Below, one piece after another: positions 45,046-54,633 of a stretch of 64,000 bases of DNA (the stretch's first letter is position 1; every line of letters begins with the position of its first letter). This stretch comes from DATFVJ01 sp963851085 (GTDB taxonomy: Bacteria > Actinomycetota > Actinomycetes > Streptosporangiales > Streptosporangiaceae): the NCBI GenBank assembly GCA_963851085.1, contig CAWKNX010000005.1, positions 248,001 to 312,000 of the forward strand. The letters run 5' to 3'. Made by a program: the position numbers and the translations under genes. The notes beneath the pieces were generated by a model. It saw only the letters and a program-made list of their open reading frames with translations. It was not told where the DNA came from and searched no databases.

Positions 45046-46993
45046 TATGCATGACCGCATTGATGAGTGCCAGATGGGTGAACGCTTGCGGAAAATTACC
45101 CAGGTGGCGGCCCGTATGTGGATCCAGTTCCTCGGCGTAGAGCAGCAGCGGGCTCGCGAGTCCGAGTAGTTTCTCGCACAATTGCCGGGCACGGCGGTGC
45201 TCGCGGATCTCGGTGAGCGCCGAGACAAGCCAGAACGAGCAGATCGTAAAGCTACCCTCGTCGCCGCTGAACCCGTCGTCGGTCTCGCCCACCCGGTAGC
45301 GCAGGACGAGGCCTTGGCTCGTCAGCTCGTCCTCGATCGCAAGCACCGTCGCCCGCACGCGTGGATCATCTGGTGGCAGAAACCGGAACAGCGGGATGAG
45401 CAGCATGGACGCATCGAGCGCATCGGCGCCGTAGTACTGGGTGAAGACCCCTCGGCCGTTCACCGCGCTGGCACAAACGTCGGCGTGGATCTCTTCGGCC
45501 GCCATCTGCCAGCGGGTGGCGACGTCCCATTCCTCGCGGACGCGCGCGAGCCGCGCGCCGCGATCGGCGGCGACCCAGCACATGACCTTGGACGAGGTGA
45601 AATGCTGCGGCCGGCCGCGCACTTCCCAGATGCCGTGATCGGGCTCGCGCCAAGCCGCGAGTGCCTGCTCAACCTGCTGGCAAAGGACCGGCCAGATGCG
45701 GTCGTCGACTCTGTTACGGGACCTGGTGTGCAGGTAGACCGAGTCGAGGACGGCACCCCAGACGTCATTCTGCCGCTGCCGGAACGCGTCGTTGCCTACC
45801 CGCACGGGACGGGCGCCCTCGTACCCGCGCAACTGCGGCAACTCTTGCTCGGTGAGATCCGATTCGCCACCGATGCCGTAGACGATCTGCAGTTCTCCAT
45901 CCCGCTCGGCCATGTCGGTGATGAACTGATAGAAGTCGTTTGCCTCCCAGTCGAAGCCGAGCGTGTACAGCCCCCACAACGCGAAGGTCGAGTCGCGGAT
46001 CCAGCTGTGCCGGTAGTCGTAGTTCCGCTCCCCGCCCGGGGTCTCGGGGAGTGAGGTGGTCGCCGCCGCCGCGATGGCACCCGTGGGCGCGTAGGTGAGG
46101 CCCTTGAGAGTGAGCGCACTGCGCGCGAGGTGAGTGCGCCACGGATGATCTGGAATCCGGCCGCCGGCCAGCCAGTGCTGCCAGTGACGACAGGTCCAGG
46201 TCAGCCGGTCAGACGCGTCCTCCAGCGTCATCGGCGGATCGGAGTCACGCCACGACATCGCACAGAAACGTTGGTCTCCCTCTTTAAGCAAGGTCCGCGC
46301 AACGGCCCGCGGGCCTTCGAAGCCGAGACGCATGTCCGTGGTGAGCACGACCGGCGGATGCGGTCCCTCGGCGGAGGCGACCCCCTGGTGGTAGCCGTGT
46401 CCGGTGTAGTTCCAGTTCGCCCGCGTCAGTCCGTAGCCGAAAGCCGGGTCACAGGTGAGCAGCATCTGGACTTCGGCCTTCACGCACCGCACCGTGCGGA
46501 CGAGGATGTGCTGTGCGGCGTAGTCGGTCGGGGGCCGGCGGTAGTCCGTGCGTGCCGGGTCCTCCGTCCGCCACGGGCCGATCAGCAAGGCGTCACACAC
46601 GACGACCCATCCTTCGCCGGCATGCCATGTGGTCTCGAGAACGAGCGTGCCGGGCAGGTAACGGCGCGAATCCGGCACCGACATTTCGGCCGGACCGAGC
46701 CGGAATGAGCCAGCCCCGCGGTCGAGGATGGATCCGAACACGCTGGGTGAGTCCATGCGGGGCAGGCACATCCACTCGACTGCGCCGCTGGGGGCGACCA
46801 AGGCGGTCACCTCACAATCAGAAAGGAACGCGTAGTCGCCGATGGGCGGGAACGCGGAGGGTACCGCGCGGCGCGGCGAGCGCTGCTGGCACGCGGGATC
46901 CTCGTCCGGCTGCGGAGGCGCGGGCCGGATGCCGTCGGCCGCGGCGCCCGAAGGAGCCTTCGCTGCCAGCAGCGCCGCGGCGTCGGCCGTCAT
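44966..46993 (-). CDS. glycoside hydrolase family 15 (glucoamylase/trehalase-like)
   Basis: 675 residues, ATG start. After a 45-residue disordered N terminus comes FPPIGDYAFLSDCEVTALVA, the usual opening of actinobacterial GH15 proteins, with a beta-sandwich domain (about 50-300) and the (alpha/alpha)6 barrel (about 310-660). Barrel landmarks are NYDYRHSWIRDSTFALWGLY near 345, DHGIWEVRGRPQHFTSSKVM near 470 (general acid region) and SFWLVSALTEIREHRRARQL near 605. Members act on starch-like glucans or trehalose; the choice is not clear from sequence. No signal peptide is seen. Confidence 0.9.
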   Translation of the reverse strand: MTADAAALLAAKAPSGAAADGIRPAPPQPDEDPACQQRSPRRAVPSAFPPIGDYAFLSDCEVTALVAPSGAVEWMCLPRMDSPSVFGSILDRGAGSFRLGPAEMSVPDSRRYLPGTLVLETTWHAGEGWVVVCDALLIGPWRTEDPARTDYRRPPTDYAAQHILVRTVRCVKAEVQMLLTCDPAFGYGLTRANWNYTGHGYHQGVASAEGPHPPVVLTTDMRLGFEGPRAVARTLLKEGDQRFCAMSWRDSDPPMTLEDASDRLTWTCRHWQHWLAGGRIPDHPWRTHLARSALTLKGLTYAPTGAIAAAATTSLPETPGGERNYDYRHSWIRDSTFALWGLYTLGFDWEANDFYQFITDMAERDGELQIVYGIGGESDLTEQELPQLRGYEGARPVRVGNDAFRQRQNDVWGAVLDSVYLHTRSRNRVDDRIWPVLCQQVEQALAAWREPDHGIWEVRGRPQHFTSSKVMCWVAADRGARLARVREEWDVATRWQMAAEEIHADVCASAVNGRGVFTQYYGADALDASMLLIPLFRFLPPDDPRVRATVLAIEDELTSQGLVLRYRVGETDDGFSGDEGSFTICSFWLVSALTEIREHRRARQLCEKLLGLASPLLLYAEELDPHTGRHLGNFPQAFTHLALINAVMHIIRAEKDDAHRVRSADAARMAPSPAG

Positions 46994-47405
46994 TTCAGTC
47001 CCCCCGAAGGTCCGTCAGCCGTCGGGCGGGCATGTCGCGGATATCCGACGTCGTCTTGCGCGCGAAGCCCTCCGGCGGGTGCCTGGACGCATCTACTACG
47101 GCAAGATCGAAAGCCTGCCCGTAGTGGCCAGGCGCTGGCATGTACCCACGACCGTACCCCTTCCGCTACGTATTGTAAATTATCGATTGCAATAAGTAGT
47201 CATCGGGCATTAGTCTCACGACAGGACGGCCGCCAACAGCCGACCCGCCGCTGAACGTCGGTTTCTGGGGGCGGCCGCACGGCGGACGGCGGCCCGGGTG
47301 GCGTTGGGGTGGGCATTTATTACCCCGTACGACCCCCGGCGCGCTCGGCCGGGGCGTCGCCGGATACGTGTGGAAACGCCTGACGGCCACTTGGGGGTGG
47401 GGGAA
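46994..47405. other. divergent intergenic region with an AT-rich quasi-palindrome
   Basis: About 410 bases between the GH15 gene (leftward) and the membrane protein gene (rightward), without a convincing gene. At 47172-47193 an AT-rich stretch in otherwise GC-rich DNA has matching ends (ATTG.AA and TT.CAAT), which would suit a promoter or operator. Confidence 0.45.
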
Positions 47406-48152
47406 ATGGTCTTGGCGTCAGGGGTCGTGCTGTGGCACACGAGCCGGGCGACCGCAGTCGCAAGCATTGTGCTGTTCTCGCTCGTAATAATCCTCGGCGT
47501 GCTCGTCAACCAGAAGGGCCGTCTGGCCCGGCTGCCACGGTTCGGTCTCACCGGCATGCACCGCTATCTGTCCCTGCTGGCGGTGGCTCTCGTACTGGCC
47601 CACGTCGCAACCACGGTCACTGATCCGCTCGCATACGTCAGCGTCGCAGCCGTATTCCTGCCCTTCGTGTCTGCGAGCCAGCGGCCATGGATCGGCCTTG
47701 GCGCGGTGGCCATCGACCTGTTCGCCGCAGTGATCATCACCAGTGCCATCCGCCAGCGGATCGGTCACCGCAGGTGGCAAGCGATTCACTGGCTCGTTTA
47801 CGCCGCCTGGCCGGTCGCGGTCATTCATGGCCTCGCCTTGGGCACTGACGAGCAGTCGGGTTGGATACGTCGTCTCACCTGGGGCTGCGCCATCGTCGTC
47901 GGCATTACCCTGTGCTGGCGGCTGGCCGCCGCCGCCCGCGCGGTGCCGCGCGGGCGCCGCGTCGCCACAATCCTGGCGAGCATCCGTCCGGCGCCGGAGC
48001 ACCGCCCCACTTTGCCTGACGTAGGGCCAGGTCACCAGGTTGCGCCCAGGGTTGCGGTGCCGCCCGCACGACCGCCGCACGGCGGCGCGCCCGTACACAT
48101 GCCTCCCGCTCCGCCCCGAGCAGGCCCTCCCGCCGACGATCGCGATTCTTAG
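47406..48152 (+). CDS. ferric-reductase-like transmembrane protein
   Basis: 248 residues from the ATG at 47406 with a GGGGGTGGGGG site. Six helices: WHTSRATAVASIVLFSLVII, HRYLSLLAVALVLAHVATTV (paired His about 13 residues apart, haem-ligand-like), then IGLGAVAIDLFAAVIITSAI, and WQAIHWLVYAAWPVAVIHGL with another His pair. The pattern matches the FRD/MsrQ-type haem b domain. A Pro-rich cytoplasmic tail follows. With the NuoF-like protein and ferredoxin 7 kb away it could form an electron route across the membrane (inference). Confidence 0.82.
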   Translation: MVLASGVVLWHTSRATAVASIVLFSLVIILGVLVNQKGRLARLPRFGLTGMHRYLSLLAVALVLAHVATTVTDPLAYVSVAAVFLPFVSASQRPWIGLGAVAIDLFAAVIITSAIRQRIGHRRWQAIHWLVYAAWPVAVIHGLALGTDEQSGWIRRLTWGCAIVVGITLCWRLAAAARAVPRGRRVATILASIRPAPEHRPTLPDVGPGHQVAPRVAVPPARPPHGGAPVHMPPAPPRAGPPADDRDS

Positions 48153-48269
48153 CCGCGAGCTCGACGGCGGCCGCGCCAGCGCTGGTTATGCACGAAGGGT
48201 GACAGATTGACTACGATAAGCGTTGAACGGTGCGCGGGGTGGGCCTCTGCGCCTTGATCGGGGGTTTGC

Positions 48270-50702
48270 GTGGTTTGGATCACTGGCCTGCGGCGATGGG
48301 TGGGTGCCGTTGCGGCCGCATCGCTAGCCGTGACGGTGGCCGCGTTGGTCGTCGCCCTTGCCGCGGCGGCCAATGCGCGTGTCTCCGCCCGGGAGTTGTC
48401 GGAGCGGCTGGTGCCGGCCGCCGCGGCGTCGGGAGTGCTGCTTGATCAGTACACGGCGCAGCAGACGTCGTTGCGTGACTATGTGACGAGCGGGCGCCCG
48501 GCGGCACTGGCACCGTTCCAGCAGGCGGCCGCACAGATCGCCGGTCAGCAGCACGGGGTGGCCGGGCTGGTGGCAGGCTATCCGCTGATGCCGCGGCAGC
48601 TCGCGGTGGCCGAGGCGGCGCAGCGGGCGTGGCTGGCGCGGGTGGCCGGGCCGCAGCTCGCGGCGGCGCGCGGCAATTTCGCCCGCGCCCGGGCGCTGCA
48701 GGCCGATCTCGTGTTCACCCGGCCGTACACGCTGGCGGTCCGCTCGCAGATGACGGACCTGCAGGCGCAGATCACCCAGGCGCAAGCGGCCGTGACCGCT
48801 CGGCTTACCGCCGCGCAGGGCCGCCTGCTCGCAGCCCTCGTGGCGGTGTGTGCCGTGGTTGCGGTGATCGCGGTGGGCGGTGTGCTGGTGGTGCGCCGCT
48901 GGCTGCTCGCACCGTTCACGGCGCTGCGCGCGGCGGCCGACTCCGTCGCGGCGGGCCGTTATGACACGCAGATTCCCGCCGCCGGCCCGGCCGAACTGGC
49001 GGACCTGGGCCGCAGCACGGAGCTGATGCGCACCAGCCTGGTAGGGGCGCTGGCCGACCGGGCGCGGGCCGAGGAGGGATTCCGCAGGCTCTTCGAGTCA
49101 TCGCCGGACGCGACACTGACAGTCGCGGCGGACGGGTCGATCGTGATGGTGAACGCGCAGGCCGAGCGGATGTTCGGGTACACAAGAGATGAGCTGGCCG
49201 GCCAGCCGGTCGAGATCCTGATGCCCGCCGCGGTGCGCGGCACCCACGTGGGCAAACGGCAGGGTTACTTCGCCGATCCGCGGCCACGGCCGATGGGCGA
49301 GGGCCTGAGCCTGTCCGCGGTGCGCAAGGACGGGCGCGAGTTCCCAGTCGAGGTCAGCCTGAATTCGCTCCCCACCGAACGCGGAGTGGTGTCCACGGCG
49401 TCGATCCGTGACATCTCCGAACGGCTGGCCGCCCAGGCCGAGCGGGAACGGCTGCAGACCGAAGCCGAGCGGGTGCGCTTCGAACGGCGGTCGGAGCAGT
49501 CGCAGCGGATGGAGAGCCTCGGCCAGCTGGTCGGTGGGGTCGCGCACGATTTCAACAATCTGCTGAACGTCATCGGCGGCTACGCCGACTTCGTCGCGGA
49601 GCAGGTGACCGCGCTGGCCGGCGACGACGAGCGGCTGGAGGCGGTGCTCGCTGACATCGAGCAGGTGCGCGGCGCTGCGCAGCGGGCGGCGCGGCTCACC
49701 CGCCAGCTGCTGATATTCGCCCGCCGCGATGTCGTCCATCCCGAGGTCCTGGACCTCAACGAGGTCATCGGCGGTGTCGAGCAACTGCTGCGCCGCACCC
49801 TTGGCGAGCACATCGACCTGATCATCACCCCCGGCTCGGGGCTGTGGCCGGTCAAGGCCGACGCCGGCCAGCTCGATCAGGTCCTGGTCAACCTCGCCGT
49901 GAACGCCCGTGACGCGATGCCGGGCGGCGGGAGGCTCACGATCGATACCGGCAACGTCGTCGTCGACGACGCCTACGCGGCCAGCAGGCCCGAACTGAAA
50001 CCCGGCCGCTACGCCCGGCTGCGTGTCTCGGACACCGGCTCAGGCATGACCCGCGAAGTGCTTGCCCGGGTCTTCGAGCCCTTCTACACCACCAAACCGA
50101 CCGCCGAGGGCACCGGGCTTGGGCTGGCAACGATCTACGGCATTGTCACCCGGGCAGGCGGCTCTGCGCAGATCTACTCCGAACCAGGGCTCGGCACGAC
50201 AGTCACCGCATTGCTGCCCGCGACCGACTCGACCGCCGCACCCATCGCCGCACCCGCGCCGGCGGCGCCTGCCCACGGCCGCGGTGAGACGATCCTGCTC
50301 GTCGAAGACGAACACAACCTGTGGGAGCTGGCCAACCGGATCCTTGTCGGCAACGGTTACCGGGTATGTACCGCTGCCAGCCCAGCTGATGCCCTCTGCC
50401 AGGCCGGTGACCTGGCGCAGCCCATCGACCTGCTGCTCACCGACGTCGTCATGCCCCAGATGCTCGGCAATGAGGTGGCCGCGCGGGTCCGCGCCGTCCG
50501 GCCCGGCCTGCCGGTCCTGTACATGTCCGGATACGCCCAGACGGTCCTGGACACCCAGGGCGCCCTTGACGCCCACGTCGACCTCCTGGAAAAGCCCTTC
50601 TCAGAAACCACCCTGCTCACCCGCGTACGCAATGCCATCGACCACGGCGGCCCGGACGGCCCAGCCGGGACGGCCGAGTCCGGGTGCGGGCTTCGCGCAT
50701 GA
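48270..50702 (+). CDS. hybrid sensor histidine kinase (CHASE3-HAMP-PAS-HisKA-HATPase-REC)
   Basis: 810 residues, GTG start with GGGGG upstream. TM1 near 12-33, periplasmic helical CHASE3 domain to about 190, TM2 near 196-218, HAMP, a PAS domain near 270-385 (FESSPDATLTVAADGSIVMV), HisKA with QLVGGVAHDFNNLL (phospho-His) near 425, ATPase with N-box LVNLAVNARDAMPGG and G boxes VSDTGSGM and GTGLGLATIYGIV, then a receiver domain with LLTDVVMPQM (phospho-Asp) and EKPFSE. It is convergent with an S53 peptidase gene and shares a hairpin terminator with it. A related kinase lies at 58522-60814. Confidence 0.93.
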   Translation: MVWITGLRRWVGAVAAASLAVTVAALVVALAAAANARVSARELSERLVPAAAASGVLLDQYTAQQTSLRDYVTSGRPAALAPFQQAAAQIAGQQHGVAGLVAGYPLMPRQLAVAEAAQRAWLARVAGPQLAAARGNFARARALQADLVFTRPYTLAVRSQMTDLQAQITQAQAAVTARLTAAQGRLLAALVAVCAVVAVIAVGGVLVVRRWLLAPFTALRAAADSVAAGRYDTQIPAAGPAELADLGRSTELMRTSLVGALADRARAEEGFRRLFESSPDATLTVAADGSIVMVNAQAERMFGYTRDELAGQPVEILMPAAVRGTHVGKRQGYFADPRPRPMGEGLSLSAVRKDGREFPVEVSLNSLPTERGVVSTASIRDISERLAAQAERERLQTEAERVRFERRSEQSQRMESLGQLVGGVAHDFNNLLNVIGGYADFVAEQVTALAGDDERLEAVLADIEQVRGAAQRAARLTRQLLIFARRDVVHPEVLDLNEVIGGVEQLLRRTLGEHIDLIITPGSGLWPVKADAGQLDQVLVNLAVNARDAMPGGGRLTIDTGNVVVDDAYAASRPELKPGRYARLRVSDTGSGMTREVLARVFEPFYTTKPTAEGTGLGLATIYGIVTRAGGSAQIYSEPGLGTTVTALLPATDSTAAPIAAPAPAAPAHGRGETILLVEDEHNLWELANRILVGNGYRVCTAASPADALCQAGDLAQPIDLLLTDVVMPQMLGNEVAARVRAVRPGLPVLYMSGYAQTVLDTQGALDAHVDLLEKPFSETTLLTRVRNAIDHGGPDGPAGTAESGCGLRA

Positions 50703-50744
50703 GGCCGGCCGGCCCGCCGCGCCAGTAAAGCGGGCCAAAGATGA

Positions 50745-50783
50745 GCCATAACGGCTGCCGCGGGGTGCGGCAGCCGTTATGGC
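50745..50783. terminator. bidirectional terminator hairpin between kinase and S53 peptidase
   Basis: A perfect 16-base stem (50745-50760 with 50768-50783) around a 7-base loop, between two convergent genes. The stem GCCATAACGGCTGCCG is identical to that of the hairpin at 58373-58413. Confidence 0.9.
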
Positions 50784-50801
50784 GTCTGTCATTGTGGCGG
50801 G

Positions 50802-52100
50802 TCAGGGCCCGGCGAACGCGGTAGCGCCGTTCGGTGTGCCGAGGCCGGTCGGGCCATCGTAGCCAACTCGTGCCGTGCACAGGTACGACGGGCTGCAGGA
50901 CCCGTTGCTGCCCGACGTCACGTCATGCAGAGCTGAGGCGTGGTGATAAGGGTAGGCGGATGGGTAGGAGCCGGCGGCTGGAGTTCCGGCGAGCGCATAC
51001 ACGGAGGCGATGATCGGCGAGGATACCGAGGTGCCTCCGTAGATGGCCCAGCCGTTCGCCTGGTAGGTGTCGTAGACCGCGACGCCGGTGTCGGGGTCGG
51101 CGACGGCGGACACGTCGGTGGCGGTGCGCCTGGAGCAGCCGGTGTCAGTCTGCCAGGACGGTTTGGCATCGTAGCTGGAGCAGCCCGATCCGGTTCCGCC
51201 GCTGCCGGTGTTTCCCCAGACGGTTTCTGTGTAGCCCCGTGGGGTGCTGGCCGCCTTGAGCGTGGTCCCGCCAATTGCGGTGACGTAGCGGGATGCGGCC
51301 GGATAGGACCTGGCGTAGCCGCCGTCGCCTGCCGATACCGTGATGGCGACCCCAGGGTGGTTGAAGTACTGGCTGTCGTAGCTGGTGTCGGAGGAGGATT
51401 CGCCCGCGCCGTAGCTGTTGGAGACGAATCGCGCGCCGAGGCTGACCGCACGGTTGACCGCCTTGCCGAGGTCGCTGATATACGACGACGATGCCTCGAC
51501 AAGCAGGATGTGGCAGTTCGGGCAGATCGCGGAGACCATGTCCAGGTCGAGGGAGATCTCCGCGGCCCAGCCGGAATCGGCAGTCGGGTAACTGGTGCCG
51601 CCGTTCTGGTCGACCTTCCTGAAGCAGCCGTTGGCGCTGGTGCACGGCGGCAGGCTGTAGGTGCGGCGGTAGACCGCCAGGTCGGACTCCGCGTTCGGGT
51701 CGTTGTAGGAGTCCACGATCGCCACCGTGCGGCCCGAGCCGGCGCCCGATGGCAGGCTGTACGCGCGCTGCAGCGCCGCCGGGCCGTACCCGGAAGGTAT
51801 CGAGGGGCGGGCGGATTGGGGGCCTATATAAGTGTCCATGTCGGCGACCTTCACGGCGAAGCAAGCCGCCCGGCCATGGCGGGAAGGCGCGGTGCAGGCG
51901 GCCTTCAGGTCGGGGTCCCCGTCGTGGTCGGGATCCGCGGTTTTCGGCGCGAAAGGTGAGCCCGATACCCCAGAGACCTGGCGCGCGTGCGCGGGAGCGC
52001 CGGTGAGCATGAGGCCGGCCGCGGCCGTAGCGATGGCGGCGGTGATTGCGGCCGCCGTGCGCGATTTACCGCTGCAGAAGGGAATTCTGTAGACGTGCAC
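50802..52100 (-). CDS. secreted S53 (sedolisin) family serine-carboxyl peptidase, copy 1
   Basis: 432 residues from the GTG at 52100, chosen by analogy with the paralogue at 57049 (same TTGGGGGCAA site and same VHV opening). Signal peptide to about residue 40 (APAHARQ). Catalytic motifs: WAAEISLDLDMVSAIC (Glu and Asp four residues apart), SAGDGGYARSYPAAS (oxyanion Asp) and GGTSVSSPIIAS (nucleophile Ser). A short DPDHDGDPD segment after the signal may bind calcium. No long pro-domain is seen, unlike classic sedolisins, so it is a compact actinobacterial form. Expected to act in the medium at low pH. Confidence 0.9.
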   Translation of the reverse strand: MHVYRIPFCSGKSRTAAAITAAIATAAAGLMLTGAPAHARQVSGVSGSPFAPKTADPDHDGDPDLKAACTAPSRHGRAACFAVKVADMDTYIGPQSARPSIPSGYGPAALQRAYSLPSGAGSGRTVAIVDSYNDPNAESDLAVYRRTYSLPPCTSANGCFRKVDQNGGTSYPTADSGWAAEISLDLDMVSAICPNCHILLVEASSSYISDLGKAVNRAVSLGARFVSNSYGAGESSSDTSYDSQYFNHPGVAITVSAGDGGYARSYPAASRYVTAIGGTTLKAASTPRGYTETVWGNTGSGGTGSGCSSYDAKPSWQTDTGCSRRTATDVSAVADPDTGVAVYDTYQANGWAIYGGTSVSSPIIASVYALAGTPAAGSYPSAYPYHHASALHDVTSGSNGSCSPSYLCTARVGYDGPTGLGTPNGATAFAGP

Positions 52101-52477
52101 TAACTTGCCCCCAATTCGGAGTTGGATCCTGGATAAAGCAGTGGCTGGCTGGATCCGTGGTAATACCGCGGACACGAACCGGCATAATTTGACCCAGCGT
52201 TACCCGGGGGGCGCGAGAATTGTATCGTATGCATGCGCCGGACTGGCAAGGTCCGAATAAAGCTCGCAACTTTGCCATAGGCGGAAATCTCGGCTGTCCA
52301 GACTAGGAATAACCTGGCCAATATGGAGAACTCAACGTAAGCGGAATGGATGCAAAAGCGCCAGCGCAGGGGGGCCGTGCCGGGCGCGGTCGGCCTGGCC
52401 GGCGTGGTGCAATCACCCCGGCCGAATCCGTGGACCGCGAATGCCTGGCGCACGCCGTGGCTGGCGCAGGTCTGCCG
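52101..52477. other. intergenic region upstream of S53 copy 1
   Basis: About 380 bases between the S53 start and the end of the next leftward gene. Open frames here show no family features. It should contain the peptidase promoter; the part near 52300-52340 is relatively AT-rich. Confidence 0.45.
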
Positions 52478-53593
52478 CTATTGCGGTTGACGTGCCTGGG
52501 GCGGGTTGCGCTGGAGGGTGATCCGGGCGTGCCAGCGCCGGTCGCGGAGGTCGCTGTAGGTGCTGGCCTGCAGGGCCGATGCCAGTTCGGCAAGGGACGC
52601 CTGCGCTGTTGCCGCGTCGCCGATTGTCTGGTCATCGTCGGTTGCTGGGGTGAGGGTGAGCTGGATCTCGATCAGCTGTCCGTCTGCTCGCACCGCCACG
52701 TGCGCCCGCGTCAGGGAGCTTGCGGGTGACATCGCGAGCAGCATCAGCTCGGCGACGTCGACGACGATGAGTGTTTCGGTCCGGGCAGGTCCCGCTTGGG
52801 GTTCGCCGGTGTCCACGGTTACCGGCACCGCGAGCAGCCATCCGATCCGCTGCTGTAGCGCGGTGGCCAGCTGGGTTTCTGGCCGCACGAACGGCCATGG
52901 CCCATCGACCAGCCAGCGCAGTGATCCGGCCGCCGCCTCCACGAGCTGCTGCGCAGCATCAAGGCGCGGCTCCGGGCAGGCTGGCGCCGACCTGTGCAGC
53001 ATTTGCATTTCCAGGGTGGCGGCGGTGAGTTCCTGGATCGGGCCGTCGTGCAGAAAGTCGGTCAGCTCATGGCGTTCGCGCGCGCGGATCTGGCGGGTGA
53101 TGTCAAGCAGCAGCCGCCATGCCGGGGGTGCACAGGCCGCGGGCTGATCGCGGTACGGCAGTACTGATGCCTGGGGCCGCACGCCGGGGTCCGGCGCGAT
53201 CCCCGCGGCTGGCTCTGGCGTCGGGACGGTAACCGGCTGGCACAGTGCGTGTACCGCTTCGAGCAGGTCGGCGATCTGGAATGGTTTGGTCAGGTACGCG
53301 ATGCCGTCGGCAAGCATGTCGACAGCCCCGCCGGTGATTATCAGGCACCGCCTGGCCGCGGCCGGGTCCTTCGACCGGAGCGCGTCAACGAGATCGATGC
53401 CCCGCTCAGGGCCGAGATTGGCGTCGACAAGTACGGCGTCGTACCCGGCTGGGTCCATGCCGTGCGCCTCGGCGAGCGTGGACGCGACATCGACCTCATA
53501 GCCGCTTGCACTGAGCGCACGGTGGAGCAGGGTCCGCATCTGCTCGACGTCATCGACGACCAGAATCCGCTGGCTATCCTGGCTTCCCGGCAC
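52478..53593 (-). CDS. receiver domain fused to a HisKA_3-like domain with a degenerate ATPase region
   Basis: 371 residues from the GTG at 53593; further upstream the frame reads as low complexity. Residues 8-120 are a receiver: ILVVDDVEQMRTLL, then AVLVDANLGPERG (phospho-Asp) and YLTKPFQIADLLEA. Near residue 200, ERHELTDFLHDGPIQELTAA carries the HDxxQ motif of HisKA_3 kinases. The final 130 residues occupy the place of the ATPase but lack the N-box Asn and the DxGxG motif, so it is unlikely to phosphorylate itself; it may act as a phospho-acceptor. It diverges from the DevR-like regulator gene 270 bases away. Confidence 0.82.
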   Translation of the reverse strand: MPGSQDSQRILVVDDVEQMRTLLHRALSASGYEVDVASTLAEAHGMDPAGYDAVLVDANLGPERGIDLVDALRSKDPAAARRCLIITGGAVDMLADGIAYLTKPFQIADLLEAVHALCQPVTVPTPEPAAGIAPDPGVRPQASVLPYRDQPAACAPPAWRLLLDITRQIRARERHELTDFLHDGPIQELTAATLEMQMLHRSAPACPEPRLDAAQQLVEAAAGSLRWLVDGPWPFVRPETQLATALQQRIGWLLAVPVTVDTGEPQAGPARTETLIVVDVAELMLLAMSPASSLTRAHVAVRADGQLIEIQLTLTPATDDDQTIGDAATAQASLAELASALQASTYSDLRDRRWHARITLQRNPPQARQPQ

Positions 53594-53866
53594 TCCCTCA
53601 ACCCCCTTGCTGCGGCCAGCGCGCCACGGGCCGGGCCTCACGGGCCGACTGGCCGGGGCTGCCTTCGCCTGGCCGGAGGCGCCGGCTGCCCGACATTTCA
53701 TACCGTCGGTAAAAGTCGGCGACATTACCATGAGCGCGAGCTTGATTACTCATAGTAGTATTGCAGTGACAGACGGCTGATAGCAACGCGGCCGTAGGGC
53801 GGGCGCGGGGGCGCGGGCCGCCCACCGTCGCGCAGGGCGCCGGCCAGGCGCGGAACGGGGGCCACA

Positions 53867-54535
53867 ATGAACGGGACCAGCGGCGAGCAACGACGGATCA
53901 CGGTGTTTCTCCTCGACGATCACGAGATCGTCCGGCGCGGCGTGCGGGATTTGCTGGCCGCTGAACCAGACATCGAGGTGGCCGGCGAGGCCGGCACCAC
54001 GGCGGAGGCCCTGGCCGCGATACCGGCGCTGCGGCCCGACGTGGCCGTGCTCGACGTGCGGCTGCCCGACGGCGACGGAGTGCTGGTGTGCCGCGAAATC
54101 CGCTCGGCGCTGCCCGGAACCGCCTGCCTGATGCTCACCTCCTTCGGCGACGACCAGGCGCTCCTCGGCGCGATCATGGCCGGCGCCGCGGGCTACGTGC
54201 TGAAGCAGACCTGCGGCACGGACCTGGTGAACGCGGTGCGCCTGGTCGCCGCCGGCCACTCGACGCTCGACGCGCGCGCGGCGCTTGAGGTGATGGAACG
54301 GCTGCGGGACCGGATGGCCAGCGCCGACCCGCTGTCGGCGCTGGCCGACCAGGAAAAGCGGGTCCTGGAGCTGATCGGCGAGGGGCTGACCAACCGGCAG
54401 ATCGCCGAGCGCATGTTCCTGCCCGAAAAGATCACCAAAAACTACGTGTCATCGCTGCTCACCAAGCTCGGCATGCGACGGCGCACGCAAGCCGCCGCCT
54501 TCGCCGCACGGCTCGCCACCAAACCCGGTAACTGA
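53867..54535 (+). CDS. NarL/LuxR-family response regulator, DevR-like
   Basis: 222 residues, ATG behind GGGGG. Receiver: VFLLDDHEIVRRGVRDLLAA, VAVLDVRLPDGDGV (phospho-Asp near 62), LTSFGDD and GYVLKQT (Lys). The C-terminal helix-turn-helix reads LSALADQEKRVLELIGEGLT, NRQIAERMFLPEKITKNYVS and LLTKLGM, close to the DevR/DosR DNA-binding domain of hypoxia regulators. Lying between a receiver-HisKA_3 protein and redox genes, it probably controls the NuoF/ferredoxin unit downstream. Confidence 0.92.
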   Translation: MNGTSGEQRRITVFLLDDHEIVRRGVRDLLAAEPDIEVAGEAGTTAEALAAIPALRPDVAVLDVRLPDGDGVLVCREIRSALPGTACLMLTSFGDDQALLGAIMAGAAGYVLKQTCGTDLVNAVRLVAAGHSTLDARAALEVMERLRDRMASADPLSALADQEKRVLELIGEGLTNRQIAERMFLPEKITKNYVSSLLTKLGMRRRTQAAAFAARLATKPGN

Positions 54536-54633
54536 CCGCCGCGTGGCCAGGGAACCAGGCCCGGCCACCGGGGCCGGTCGGGTGCGACCTGCCGCAACGC
54601 ACCGGACGATCCCGTGAATGGAGACGATCGCAC

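Noticed and set aside
47172..47193. FNR box upstream of the ferric-reductase-like gene
   Set aside because: The half-sites do not match TTGAT/ATCAA; only a loose AT-rich symmetry is present.
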